From Firm-04 sp045600205 (GTDB taxonomy: Bacteria; Bacillota; Clostridia; Oscillospirales; Ruminococcaceae), in the NCBI GenBank assembly GCA_045600205.1, contig JAZRXM010000005.1, positions 93,988 through 157,987 on the forward strand: DNA of 64,000 nucleotides, in the 5' to 3' direction. A model generated the notes under the pieces. It ran no database searches. It was not told the origin of the DNA and was given only the letters and a program-made list of their open reading frames with translations. Positions within the stretch are counted from its first letter, which is position 1. Each line of letters begins with the position of its first letter. The translations under genes and the position numbers were made by a program. This document shows positions 50,560-58,814 of the stretch, one piece after another.

Positions 50560-53160
50560 ATGAAAATCAACTGGAACCGAATCATCGCAGCGGCAGTTGC
50601 CATTCCGCTGACAGTCAGCAATCTGACCGCGCCGACCTTGACGGAATGGACCGTCAACGCAGATTCCGCCGCCAACACCGTAGAATATCTGAACCGCGGC
50701 ATTTCCGCCATCAACACGGGTTCAGGCATGATGGTTAGCTGGCGTTTTCTCGCAAATGATGCAGACGCGACTGTTTTCAACCTTTATCGCAATAACGAGC
50801 TGATCTACACCAGCGAATCGGGTCAAGCCACCAGCTATCTGGACAAAAACGGCAGTTCCTCCGCGCAGTATCGCGTGGATGCCGTTGTCAGCGGCAAAGT
50901 AGTCAACTCTGAGGTCTGCACGGTGCAGAGCAACTATAATTATATCAGCATACCAATGGATCAGCCCTCGGGCGGTTCGGATTACAGCTATGTCGCTTCG
51001 GATACCTCCGTGGGCGATGTGGACGGCGACGGCACCTACGAATTGTTCGTCAAATGGGACCCCACGAATGCACAGGATAACTCCAAGACGGGCTATACAG
51101 GCAATGTCTATATCGACTGCTACACGCTCACGGGCAAAAAGCTCTGGCGCATTGATTTGGGTAAGAATATTCGTGCAGGTGCGCATTATACACAACATCT
51201 CGTTGCCGATTTTGACGGTGACGGAAAAGCCGAAATGTGCTGTAAAACCGCAGACGGTACCGTGGACGGCAAAGGCAACGCCATCGGCAATGCCTGGACG
51301 GATAACCGCGACAGCAACGGCTTGATTTTACAAGGCAACGAATACTACACGCTGTTTGACGGCGAAACAGGCGCGGCTCTCGATACCGTAAATTACGCAT
51401 ATCCGCGCGGTACCGCAACAGGCAGCACCGCAAAATCCACCTGGGGTGATGACTACGGCAACCGCTGTGAGCGATATCTCGGCGCGGTCTGTTACCTCGA
51501 CCCCGACCATCCTTCCGCAGTTTCTGTCCGCGGCTACTACACACGCATGACCGCTGTTGCCTACGATGTCGTCAACAAAAAGCTGGTCAAACGCTGGGGA
51601 TTTGATACAGGCTTCAACTCCTCCGCTGCGGGCTACGGCAACGGCAACCATAACTGTATGCCCGCAGATGTGGACGGCGACGGCAGACAGGAACTCGTCC
51701 TCGGCGCGACCTGCCTCGATGACAACGGACAAGTCCTCTGGTGTACCAATCTTGGGCACGGCGACGCGATGCACCTCGGTGACTTCCTCCCCGACCGTCA
51801 GGGTCTGGAGCTTTGGGTCTGCCACGAGGCTGCCCCGTATGGCGTTTCCCTGCTGGATGCCAAGACCGGCAACAAAATTTTCCACTATGACCGCAACAAA
51901 GATACCGGCAGATGCTGCGCAGACAACGTCCTTGCAAGCAATCCGGGCGCAGAATTCTGGGGCGCAGGCTCCACCGATGTCTACAACGGCAGCGGTCAGG
52001 CAATCAGCACGACTACACCCTCCCAGAACTTCCTTGCCTACTGGGACGGCGACCTCGAGCGCGAATTGCAGGACGGCATCTACATCACGAAAATGACCAG
52101 CGCAAGCTCCATCCAGACCATCTTTACGGCATCGGGCTGCGCGACCAATAACGACACGAAATCCAACCCCTGCCTCACTGCGGATATCCTCGGCGACTGG
52201 CGCGAAGAATTGCTCTACCGCACAGAAAACAACCGTGAAATCCGTATTTTCTGCACCCCGCATGAAACCAAGTACCGCATCACCACGCTGATGCACGACC
52301 AGCAGTACCGCAATCAGGTGGCAGGCGAACAGAACTGCTACAATCAACCTGCACACGCAAGTTTCTACCTCGGCTCGGACAAATCCCTCCCCGCAAGACC
52401 CAATGTGGTCGTCAACACAAACGGCGGCGGCACATCGGCATACGCCCCCGTGGACGGCACGCTGATCTCGCAGCTCAACATTCTGGATATGTCGAATTTC
52501 CGCGGATACGAACTGGTTTCCTCGCTGAAACAAGGCGACCTCGTATTCGGTGACCGCGATGTGGTATTCACCTCGCTGCCTGACCCGCTCAACGGTGCAG
52601 AGGCGATCCGTACCGCCTGCGAATCCAAATACGCTGCTACGGATATCGCTACCTTTACCGCAGCAGAAGACCTGACCATGTACATTACCCTTGACAATCG
52701 CGTGGAAAGCATCCCCTCCTGGATGAGCGGATTCACCAAAACAGGCATGACTGCCGCCAATTCGGGTGATGTCACATTTGATATCTACGCAAAGGATGTG
52801 CAGGCAGGCACGCAGGTTTCCCTCGGACCGAACGGTCAGTCCAATTACTGCGTCAACTACGATGTATTCTTCGTCAAAAAGGCGGAGATCACCACCACGA
52901 CAACAACAACTACTACGACCACGACCACAACAACCACAGAGCCCGAAGTTGTAGGCGAAATGCTCCTCGGCGATGTGGATGTCAACGGAAAAGTCAGCAT
53001 TTCCGATGTTGTACTGCTTTCGCGCTACAACAATGAGGAACCGGTCACTCTGACCAAGCAGGGCAGTCTGAACGCAGACTGCAACCACGACGGCGGTCTG
53101 AGTGCAGAGGATTCCACGCTGATTCTCAAGGCGATCGCACGACTGATCACCTTGGAATAA
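50560..53160 (+). CDS. Cellulosomal rhamnogalacturonan lyase (PL11) with dockerin
   Basis: An 866-residue secreted enzyme that cleaves the rhamnogalacturonan I backbone of pectin. A signal peptide covers about 1-36. An N-terminal fibronectin-like part is followed by the PL11 beta-propeller with several calcium loops of the DVDGDGxxEL type (for example DVDGDGTYELFVKWDP, DFDGDGKAEMCCKTADGT and DVDGDGRQELVLGA). A module of about 130 residues after it may bind carbohydrate. A threonine linker and a dockerin of the LSRYNNEE type end the protein. The start at 50560 follows GAGGTG. A small CGCC-TTTT-GGCG hairpin lies in the leader. Confidence 0.93.
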   Translation: MKINWNRIIAAAVAIPLTVSNLTAPTLTEWTVNADSAANTVEYLNRGISAINTGSGMMVSWRFLANDADATVFNLYRNNELIYTSESGQATSYLDKNGSSSAQYRVDAVVSGKVVNSEVCTVQSNYNYISIPMDQPSGGSDYSYVASDTSVGDVDGDGTYELFVKWDPTNAQDNSKTGYTGNVYIDCYTLTGKKLWRIDLGKNIRAGAHYTQHLVADFDGDGKAEMCCKTADGTVDGKGNAIGNAWTDNRDSNGLILQGNEYYTLFDGETGAALDTVNYAYPRGTATGSTAKSTWGDDYGNRCERYLGAVCYLDPDHPSAVSVRGYYTRMTAVAYDVVNKKLVKRWGFDTGFNSSAAGYGNGNHNCMPADVDGDGRQELVLGATCLDDNGQVLWCTNLGHGDAMHLGDFLPDRQGLELWVCHEAAPYGVSLLDAKTGNKIFHYDRNKDTGRCCADNVLASNPGAEFWGAGSTDVYNGSGQAISTTTPSQNFLAYWDGDLERELQDGIYITKMTSASSIQTIFTASGCATNNDTKSNPCLTADILGDWREELLYRTENNREIRIFCTPHETKYRITTLMHDQQYRNQVAGEQNCYNQPAHASFYLGSDKSLPARPNVVVNTNGGGTSAYAPVDGTLISQLNILDMSNFRGYELVSSLKQGDLVFGDRDVVFTSLPDPLNGAEAIRTACESKYAATDIATFTAAEDLTMYITLDNRVESIPSWMSGFTKTGMTAANSGDVTFDIYAKDVQAGTQVSLGPNGQSNYCVNYDVFFVKKAEITTTTTTTTTTTTTTTTEPEVVGEMLLGDVDVNGKVSISDVVLLSRYNNEEPVTLTKQGSLNADCNHDGGLSAEDSTLILKAIARLITLE

Positions 53161-53171
53161 TGCCAAAATGT

Positions 53172-53207
53172 ATGGGGGAGCCCTTGGATAGGGTTCCCCC
53201 ATTTTTA
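53172..53207 (+). terminator. Terminator after the PL11 gene
   Basis: ATGGGGGAGCCC and GGGTTCCCCCAT form a 12-bp stem (one G-T) followed by TTTTTATA; same stem type as 415-447. Confidence 0.85.
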
Positions 53208-53228
53208 TAAAGCGCAGCTTTCTTTTGG

Positions 53229-53257
53229 TTGACATCGGCTTGGGTTTGTGATATGAT
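53229..53257 (+). promoter_or_regulatory. Promoter of the MATE gene
   Basis: TTGACA (53229-53234), 17 bp and TATGAT (53252-53257). Confidence 0.8.
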
Positions 53258-53299
53258 AGAAGATGTTCGTCATTTGAGTGATACAGAAAAGGAATTTTT

Positions 53300-54679
53300 A
53301 TGAAAGACAAGGCTCTCTATCGCCGTGCATTGGGATTTGCCATCCCGATGATGATTCAAAACGGCATCACAAACGCAGTCAATCTGGTCGATAACGTCAT
53401 GGTCGGCAGCCTCGGCACTGAGGCGATGACAGGCGTTGCAATCATCGGACAGTTGATTTTTGTATTCAATCTCGCCATTTTCGGTGGACTTTCCGGTCCC
53501 GGCATTTACGGCGCACAATTTTACGGGAAGGGTTCCAAAGAAAATTTCCGCGCTTCGGTGCGCATGAAAGCATGGATCTGCTTGGTTTGCCTGCTGGGTG
53601 GTCTGCTCGCGTTCTGCCTGTTCGATGACCCGCTCATTCAATTGTATCTCCACGGTGAAAGTGCGGATATCAACAAAGAACTGACCATTCAATACGCAAA
53701 ACAGTACCTCTCAGTCATGCTGATTGGTCTGCCGCCGTTTGTCATCACACAGGTTTACGCAGGCAGCCTGCGCGAAACGGGCAAAAGCATTCTGCCGATG
53801 ATTGCAGGCATTGTGTCCGTTACAACAGACATTGTGTTCAATTATCTGCTGATTTACGGAAAATTCGGCTTCCCGATGCTCGGTGTCAGGGGTGCGGCGA
53901 TCGCAACGATCATCGCCCGCTATATCGAATGTGCGGTGCTGATCCTTTGGACACACTGCACGATTTCCAAGCATCCGTTTTTACAGGGCGTCTGGAGTAC
54001 GTTCAAACTGCCGAAAGAACTCGCCCTCAAAATGCTGCGGAAAAGTCTCCCGATTTTCTTCAATGAGTTTCTGTGGGCGGCGGGTCTGGCAGCAATGACA
54101 CAGTGCTACGGCATTCGCGGACTGGAAATTGTCGCAGGCATGAACATTTCCAATGTCATCTGCAACCTGATGAATGTCGTATTCGTTGCACTGGGCAATG
54201 CGGTCGGCATTCTCAGCGGACAGACCCTTGGTGCAGCAAAACCGGAACAGGCAAAATCCGATGCCTTCAAACTAATGTGGTTTACAGGATTTGTCACGGC
54301 AGGCATTTCCGTGATTTTGATTGCAGTATCCGAATTTTTCCCGCGTTTCTATGACACTTCCGCACAGGTCCGCACCTATGCCGCAAATTTCATCCGTATC
54401 AACGCTTTATTTTTCCCCGTGCAAGGGTTCCTCAATGCACTGTATTTCACACTGCGTTCAGGCGGCAAAACGCTCATCACCTTCCTGTTTGACAGCGTAT
54501 ACAGCTGGACGATCATTGTGCCGACGGCATTCCTCATCTGCAATTTCACCGCGATTCCAATTTACGGCGTCTACGCAATCATCCTGAGCTTTGATATCAT
54601 CAAGGTCATCATCGGCTATATCCTGATTCAAAAAGGCGTCTGGATCTCCAATCTTGCCAAAGAAATCTCTGAGATATAA
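53300..54679 (+). CDS. MATE family efflux transporter
   Basis: A 459-residue membrane protein with about twelve hydrophobic segments in two homologous halves. NLVDNVMVGSLGTEAMTGVAI and FGGLSGPGIYGAQFYGKG are typical N-half motifs; ALGNAVGILSGQTLGA is the C-half counterpart. It exports drugs or metabolites using Na+ or H+. The substrate is unknown. AAAAGGAA precedes the ATG. Confidence 0.93.
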   Translation: MKDKALYRRALGFAIPMMIQNGITNAVNLVDNVMVGSLGTEAMTGVAIIGQLIFVFNLAIFGGLSGPGIYGAQFYGKGSKENFRASVRMKAWICLVCLLGGLLAFCLFDDPLIQLYLHGESADINKELTIQYAKQYLSVMLIGLPPFVITQVYAGSLRETGKSILPMIAGIVSVTTDIVFNYLLIYGKFGFPMLGVRGAAIATIIARYIECAVLILWTHCTISKHPFLQGVWSTFKLPKELALKMLRKSLPIFFNEFLWAAGLAAMTQCYGIRGLEIVAGMNISNVICNLMNVVFVALGNAVGILSGQTLGAAKPEQAKSDAFKLMWFTGFVTAGISVILIAVSEFFPRFYDTSAQVRTYAANFIRINALFFPVQGFLNALYFTLRSGGKTLITFLFDSVYSWTIIVPTAFLICNFTAIPIYGVYAIILSFDIIKVIIGYILIQKGVWISNLAKEISEI

Positions 54680-54680
54680 A

Positions 54681-54715
54681 CAAAAAATCCCGTCCTCCAA
54701 AGAGAACGGGATTTT
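54681..54715. terminator. Bidirectional terminator between MATE and spoVS
   Basis: AAAAATCCCGT and ACGGGATTTTT form a perfect stem with A/T runs on both ends. Confidence 0.9.
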
Positions 54716-54728
54716 TCATTTTCATCGT

Positions 54729-54989
54729 TTAGCGCGGCTCGCAAATCAATTTGATTGCAGTACGCTCCTCACCATCGATCTCGATGCTGGCAAAGGCAGG
54801 GACGCAAATCAGATCAATGCCGATCGGAGCAAGATAGCCTCTTGCAATTGCGATGGACTTGATCGCCTGATTCGCAGCACCCGCACCCACGGCCTGCACT
54901 TCCACAACGTGCTGCTCGCGGATAACACCCGCAATCGCACCTGCAACGGAATTCGGGACAGAGTGTGACGATACTTTCAATACTTCCAT
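54729..54989 (-). CDS. spoVS: Stage V sporulation protein S-like (SpoVS)
   Basis: An 86-residue, highly conserved Alba-like protein. MEVLKVSSHSVPNSVAGAIAGVIRE, VQAVGAGAANQAIKSIAIARGY and GEERTAIKLICEPR match SpoVS almost along the whole length (read in parts). In B. subtilis it influences sporulation and septation; it is also kept in many non-sporulating bacteria. AAAGGAGG lies before the ATG. It has its own promoter but follows ymdB, the same gene order as in Bacillus. Confidence 0.94.
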   Translation of the reverse strand: MEVLKVSSHSVPNSVAGAIAGVIREQHVVEVQAVGAGAANQAIKSIAIARGYLAPIGIDLICVPAFASIEIDGEERTAIKLICEPR

Positions 54990-55108
54990 AATGAGAACCT
55001 CCTTTGATTCAAACATAGTTCTGAATAGAATGATGATGTTGTGTGATTGACACTTTCTGAAGTACACCCTGCAACGGATATACCTGCTTCTGTTTCATCC
55101 CCAACATT

Positions 55109-55137
55109 AGTATACTATATTTCTTTCGAAATGTCAA
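55109..55137 (-). promoter_or_regulatory. Promoter of spoVS
   Basis: On the minus strand TTGACA (55132-55137), 17 bp and TATACT (55109-55114). Confidence 0.8.
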
Positions 55138-55145
55138 TAAAAAAA

Positions 55146-55928
55146 CTACTGATTCGTCATTTCTTTTAGAAACGCACGCTGAATTTTGTAAGATTCGCCC
55201 GTTTTGCTGTCTATGGACAGGCATACTGCACCAAGCACACATGGTCCAGATGCTGCGGTGAATCCGATCGGAACGTGAAATCGCTGTTTTGCGATTGCCT
55301 GTTCGACTGTCACGCCAAGCACAGAACGCTGTGCTCCCACCATGCCGACATCGGTCAGATAAGCGGTTTTGCCGTCGATCAGTTCTTCGTCGGCGGTCTG
55401 AATGTGCGTGTGCGTACCGATGACTGCGGAAACGCGTCCTGCAAGATAGTAACCCATCGCACGTTTCTCGGCGGTCGCTTCCGCGTGAAAATCCACAAGA
55501 ATACATGGCGTATCTATCGTTTTCAGCAATTGATCCGCCACCGAAAACGGGTTATCCAACGCCTCCATGAACGCCGTACCCATGAGGTTGACCACCGCCA
55601 GACGGCTTCTGCCCAAATCCAGCGTACAGATACCGTGCCCTGCAGCGCCCTCAGGATAATTGGCAGGTCGCAGGATCCGCTCGTTTTCCTCAAACAGGGA
55701 TTCATTCCGTCTGCGAAAGCAATGGTTGCCCGTCGTAATGACATCCGCACCTGCTGAAAACAACATCTGAGCCGCCTGTGCAGTAATGCCCGTGCCCTCA
55801 GGGGCTGCATTTTCGCCGTTGACAATCACGGCATCCGCGGAATACTCCCTGCGAAGCTGCGGCAGCATTTTTGCGGCATAGGCACAACCCGCCTCGCCGA
55901 CTACATCGCCGACCATGAGTACATTCAT
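55146..55928 (-). CDS. ymdB: YmdB-family metallophosphoesterase
   Basis: A 260-residue calcineurin-like phosphoesterase. Metal ligands are visible in MVGDVVGEAG (Asp8), VNGENAAPEGTG, TTGNHCF and GTHTHIQTADE. In B. subtilis YmdB hydrolyses 2',3'-cyclic nucleotides and affects biofilm and motility choices. The order ymdB-spoVS matches Bacillus. It begins 3 bp after the small membrane protein gene. Confidence 0.93.
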   Translation of the reverse strand: MNVLMVGDVVGEAGCAYAAKMLPQLRREYSADAVIVNGENAAPEGTGITAQAAQMLFSAGADVITTGNHCFRRRNESLFEENERILRPANYPEGAAGHGICTLDLGRSRLAVVNLMGTAFMEALDNPFSVADQLLKTIDTPCILVDFHAEATAEKRAMGYYLAGRVSAVIGTHTHIQTADEELIDGKTAYLTDVGMVGAQRSVLGVTVEQAIAKQRFHVPIGFTAASGPCVLGAVCLSIDSKTGESYKIQRAFLKEMTNQ

Positions 55929-55931
55929 GCG

Positions 55932-56339
55932 TTAGCCCTCAAACGGCTGCCCCATTGTCAGCGGGGATTCCGTTTCCGTGGAAGCGTTTTCACCGAACAG
56001 TATTTCCTCTGAAGTGAGGTTTGTTCCGTAGACAGGCGCAGTGATCGCGTTACCGTTCACATCAACTGTTTCTGAATCATCCACTGCGGCAGGATTGCGC
56101 GTGACAATATTGCCCGCCTCATCCGTAACAACCGTCGTGGTAACGGTAGTTGTCTGCTGGCGTCGCACGGATTCCCAGAAATCAATTTCTTCCTCTGTCA
56201 CAGACGTCACCTGTACTTCCGGCTCACTGCTTTCCTCAGGATGATTCTCCGTGTTGCCGCGTATCAAATTCACAATCGCCGTCAGAATGCAAACCAGCAC
56301 ACAGGCACCAACGATCGCGATGATTTGCTTCGTTTCCAT
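55932..56339 (-). CDS. Small single-pass membrane protein, Thr/Val-rich, unknown
   Basis: A 135-residue protein with one N-terminal membrane segment (about 8-26, IIAIVGACVLVCILTAIV) and an acidic outer part with a TTTVTTTVV stretch. No family was recognised. AAAGGAG precedes the start. It lies between the Xer recombinase gene and ymdB in the same direction. Confidence 0.65.
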   Translation of the reverse strand: METKQIIAIVGACVLVCILTAIVNLIRGNTENHPEESSEPEVQVTSVTEEEIDFWESVRRQQTTTVTTTVVTDEAGNIVTRNPAAVDDSETVDVNGNAITAPVYGTNLTSEEILFGENASTETESPLTMGQPFEG

Positions 56340-56389
56340 GGTATATCTCCTTTCTTTGCTGATGACCGTACTATATAATAGTACGGGGG

Positions 56390-57391
56390 TTACTCGTCAT
56401 CCTGACTACGCTTGGGACTGCGGCGTTCACCCGCAAGCGGATTGCTGTCAATGGCATCCTGACGCTGCTCACTGGAAAGATGCGTGTAAATTTCGGTGGT
56501 TGCAATGGACTGATGCCCCAGAATATCTCGGAGTGTCAGCGTATCGACATGTGCGTGCTGGTACATCAGCGTGGCGGCTGTATGGCGCAGCTTGTGAGTG
56601 GAAAGTCCCTTGCCGCCAAGCCCTGAGGCATTGAGTGCATTTTCCACGACCTGCTGGACACGCCGTTTGCTGATCCTGCGGTGGTTGCGGCTCAGAAAGA
56701 GTGCTTTCGGCTCCTGCGGCGGATTTTCCCGCGCATTCAGGTAGTCGGTCAAAGCTGCCAGACACGCATCATTCAGATAAACGATACGCTCTTTGTTGCC
56801 TTTTCCAAGCACACGCACCTGCCGGTTAAAGAAATCCAGATCCCCGACATTCATACCGACCAGTTCGCTCAGACGGAACCCACAGTTCAGAAAGAGCGTG
56901 ATGATGCAGTAATCACGCAGAGCTTCAGGAGATTCCTCCTGCTCCACGGTTTCGAGCATCCGCTGACTTTCGTTGAGGGTCATAAAGCGAGGCAGCGCTT
57001 TCTTCACCGACGGCATCTCCAGATTCTGACATGGGTCGTGCTCCAAAAGCCCCTTGTTCTTGGTCAGATACCGAAACAGACTCCGCACTGCGCTGATGCG
57101 TCTTGCGACCGAACGTGGCGTATTTCCGCGCTCATCGCGCAGATAACGGATATAATCGTACAGTTCCGCGACTGTGACCCGACGCAGCGCACTGATATCC
57201 ATGCCGCGCAGGTCGGCTTTTTCCAATGATTCGCCGTCCGTTTTGTTCTGCTGACCGTAAAGCCAGCGTAGGAACAGAGAAACATCATTGCAGTACTCCG
57301 TAACGGTACGCTGAGAGCGGCCGCGAATCACATCCAGATAGGTCAGGTAATCGTTCAGAAAAAGCGGATTTTCATCCCGATGCAGATTCAT
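56390..57391 (-). CDS. Tyrosine recombinase, XerC/XerD-like
   Basis: A 333-residue site-specific recombinase. The N-terminal SAM-like DNA-binding domain has LNDYLTYLDVIRGRSQRTVTEY; catalytic residues lie in NCGFRLSELVGM (Arg), STHKLRHTAATL (His-x-x-Arg) and LGHQSIATTEIYTH (His and Tyr). Length and single-copy setting fit chromosome dimer resolution rather than an integrase; no attachment site or phage gene is near. The start at 57391 has AAGGAGG upstream. Confidence 0.9.
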   Translation of the reverse strand: MNLHRDENPLFLNDYLTYLDVIRGRSQRTVTEYCNDVSLFLRWLYGQQNKTDGESLEKADLRGMDISALRRVTVAELYDYIRYLRDERGNTPRSVARRISAVRSLFRYLTKNKGLLEHDPCQNLEMPSVKKALPRFMTLNESQRMLETVEQEESPEALRDYCIITLFLNCGFRLSELVGMNVGDLDFFNRQVRVLGKGNKERIVYLNDACLAALTDYLNARENPPQEPKALFLSRNHRRISKRRVQQVVENALNASGLGGKGLSTHKLRHTAATLMYQHAHVDTLTLRDILGHQSIATTEIYTHLSSEQRQDAIDSNPLAGERRSPKRSQDDE

Positions 57392-57418
57392 GGTCACTCC
57401 CCTCCTTATACAGTATCC

Positions 57419-57447
57419 ATTATAGCGGATTTTTAAACACATTGCAA
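57419..57447 (-). promoter_or_regulatory. Promoter of the Xer gene
   Basis: On the minus strand TTGCAA (57442-57447), 17 bp and TATAAT (57419-57424). Confidence 0.75.
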
Positions 57448-57518
57448 GCGTTTTTCGGAATTTTTCCGAAACTTGTCACATTGTGCATAATCAGACAACA
57501 TTTTTGCAACTTTTGTTA

Positions 57519-57547
57519 TTGACGGATTCGCAGAAATCTGGTAAAAT
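57519..57547 (+). promoter_or_regulatory. Promoter of the cohesin-dockerin gene
   Basis: TTGACG (57519-57524), 17 bp and TAAAAT (57542-57547). A second, weaker candidate (TTGCTA-N17-TAAGAT) lies about 200 bp downstream near 57720-57750. Confidence 0.65.
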
Positions 57548-57553
57548 AAGCAA

Positions 57554-57876
57554 AAGGGAAAAGAAGTGAAAAAAGCGTATCAGCGATTTTTATTTTTCTT
57601 TTACCGCATTCGGGCAGCCTGAAAGAGATTTTTGGTACAAAGTCAGGCTATTTTTCCAATGCACCCACTGAATATGCAAAAGAATGCGCAATCAGTCATA
57701 AAGATGATACAATAAGTCATTGCTATTTCTTTCAGATTCAGTTAAGATAAGAGTAGCATAATGTGAAAGTAGAAGGATGAAGGGGACCTTCTGCCTACAC
57801 GTGTGACAGTAGCGAGTGGAATGTTCCTTGTCACAATGCGATTTCCTGAATTTATACTTTGGAGGAGTATGAAAAA
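57554..57876 (+). ncRNA. Long structured leader of the cohesin-dockerin gene
   Basis: About 320 nt lie between the promoter and the start codon. AGCCTGA ... TCAGGCT followed by ATTTTTCC (about 57617-57656) looks like an attenuator. Further on, AGAAGG/CCTTCT (about 57770-57793) and TGTGACA/TGTCACA (about 57802-57836, with an inner GGAA/TTCC) form two neighbouring hairpins before the ribosome binding site. No known RNA family was recognised. Confidence 0.5.
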
Positions 57877-58647
57877 ATGAAAACTACGAAACTTGTTTCC
57901 GGCCTGATGGCTATGGCTATGGCAGCAATGTCTTTGACCACGGTTGCAAGTGCAGCCGATGTTTCTGTTAAAGTTGGTTCCGCAGAGATCGAGTCCGGTG
58001 CTTCTTTCAGCGTCGATGTTGACCTGAGCTCCGTTCCTTCCGGCGGTATCAACGCTGTTGACTTCGCAATCAGCTATGACAGCTCCATTGTGAAGATTTC
58101 CGACGTTTCTCTGGGCTCCATCGGCAACACCGGTGCTGCTTCCGCAGAAGGCGACATGGGCGACACCGTATTCAGCTGGTACGATGCAGGCAGCCAGATC
58201 GTTATCATCTGGGCTACCGGCGTGGATGACAGCTCCAAGTGGATCAAATCCAACGGCACCTTCCTGACCATCAAGGGTTCCGCAGTCGGCGAAGGCACCA
58301 GCGATCTGAAGATCGTTCCTGTTTCCCGTGATTCCTATCCGGGTTCCGGTTCCAAGAATGCTGATGTAGTCTTCTCCGCAGCCGGTTCTGCTGACTACGG
58401 CTACTCTGCTACCAACGGTGCAATCACGGTTGGCAGTGCAGAAGAAATCATGCTCGGCGATGTTGACTGCGACGGCAAGATCAAGATTGCTGACGTTGTT
58501 ATGCTCTCCCGTTACGTCAACGAGGAAGCTGTTAACATCACCAAGACCGGTCTGAAGAACTCTGAAGTTTCCGGCGACGGTCAGATCGGTACCGACGACG
58601 TTACTCTCATCCTGAAGTACATCGCTCGTCTGATCAACAAGTTCTGA
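57877..58647 (+). CDS. Small cohesin-dockerin adaptor protein
   Basis: A 256-residue secreted protein. A signal peptide covers about 1-27. A cohesin-like beta-sandwich (about 28-185; VEIESGASFSVDVDLSSVPSGGINAVDFAISYD-type opening, read in parts) is followed directly by a dockerin (about 193-256; GDVDCDGKIKIADVVMLSRYVNEE and a second loop SGDGQIGTDDVTLI). One cohesin plus one dockerin is the layout of adaptor scaffoldins such as ScaC of R. flavefaciens. Codons favour GTT, GCT and GTC unlike the neighbouring CAZymes, suggesting high expression. GGAGGAG lies before the ATG. Confidence 0.8.
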   Translation: MKTTKLVSGLMAMAMAAMSLTTVASAADVSVKVGSAEIESGASFSVDVDLSSVPSGGINAVDFAISYDSSIVKISDVSLGSIGNTGAASAEGDMGDTVFSWYDAGSQIVIIWATGVDDSSKWIKSNGTFLTIKGSAVGEGTSDLKIVPVSRDSYPGSGSKNADVVFSAAGSADYGYSATNGAITVGSAEEIMLGDVDCDGKIKIADVVMLSRYVNEEAVNITKTGLKNSEVSGDGQIGTDDVTLILKYIARLINKF

Positions 58648-58666
58648 TTTTTAATCAGTATCTCCA

Positions 58667-58703
58667 TCATGCCGCATCAGAAATGGTGCGGCATGATTTT
58701 TGT
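58667..58703 (+). terminator. Terminator after the cohesin-dockerin gene
   Basis: ATCATGCCGCA and TGCGGCATGAT form an 11-bp stem followed by TTTTTGTTT. Confidence 0.88.
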
Positions 58704-58729
58704 TTCTCAAGAAAAATTTTGCAAGGGTC

Positions 58730-58758
58730 TTGCATCCCGCAGTTTTTTGTGATATAAT
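58730..58758 (+). promoter_or_regulatory. Promoter of glyA
   Basis: TTGCAT (58730-58735), 17 bp and TATAAT (58753-58758). Confidence 0.8.
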
Positions 58759-58814
58759 AGTTAGGCAACTGAAATGATGGGAGAAATCCCGAAAAATCGG
58801 AAAGGAAGAAAAAG

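Noticed and set aside
56390..57391. Xer-type recombinase as integrase of a mobile element
   Set aside because: No attachment repeats, excisionase, phage or conjugation genes are near, and length and context fit housekeeping XerC/D.
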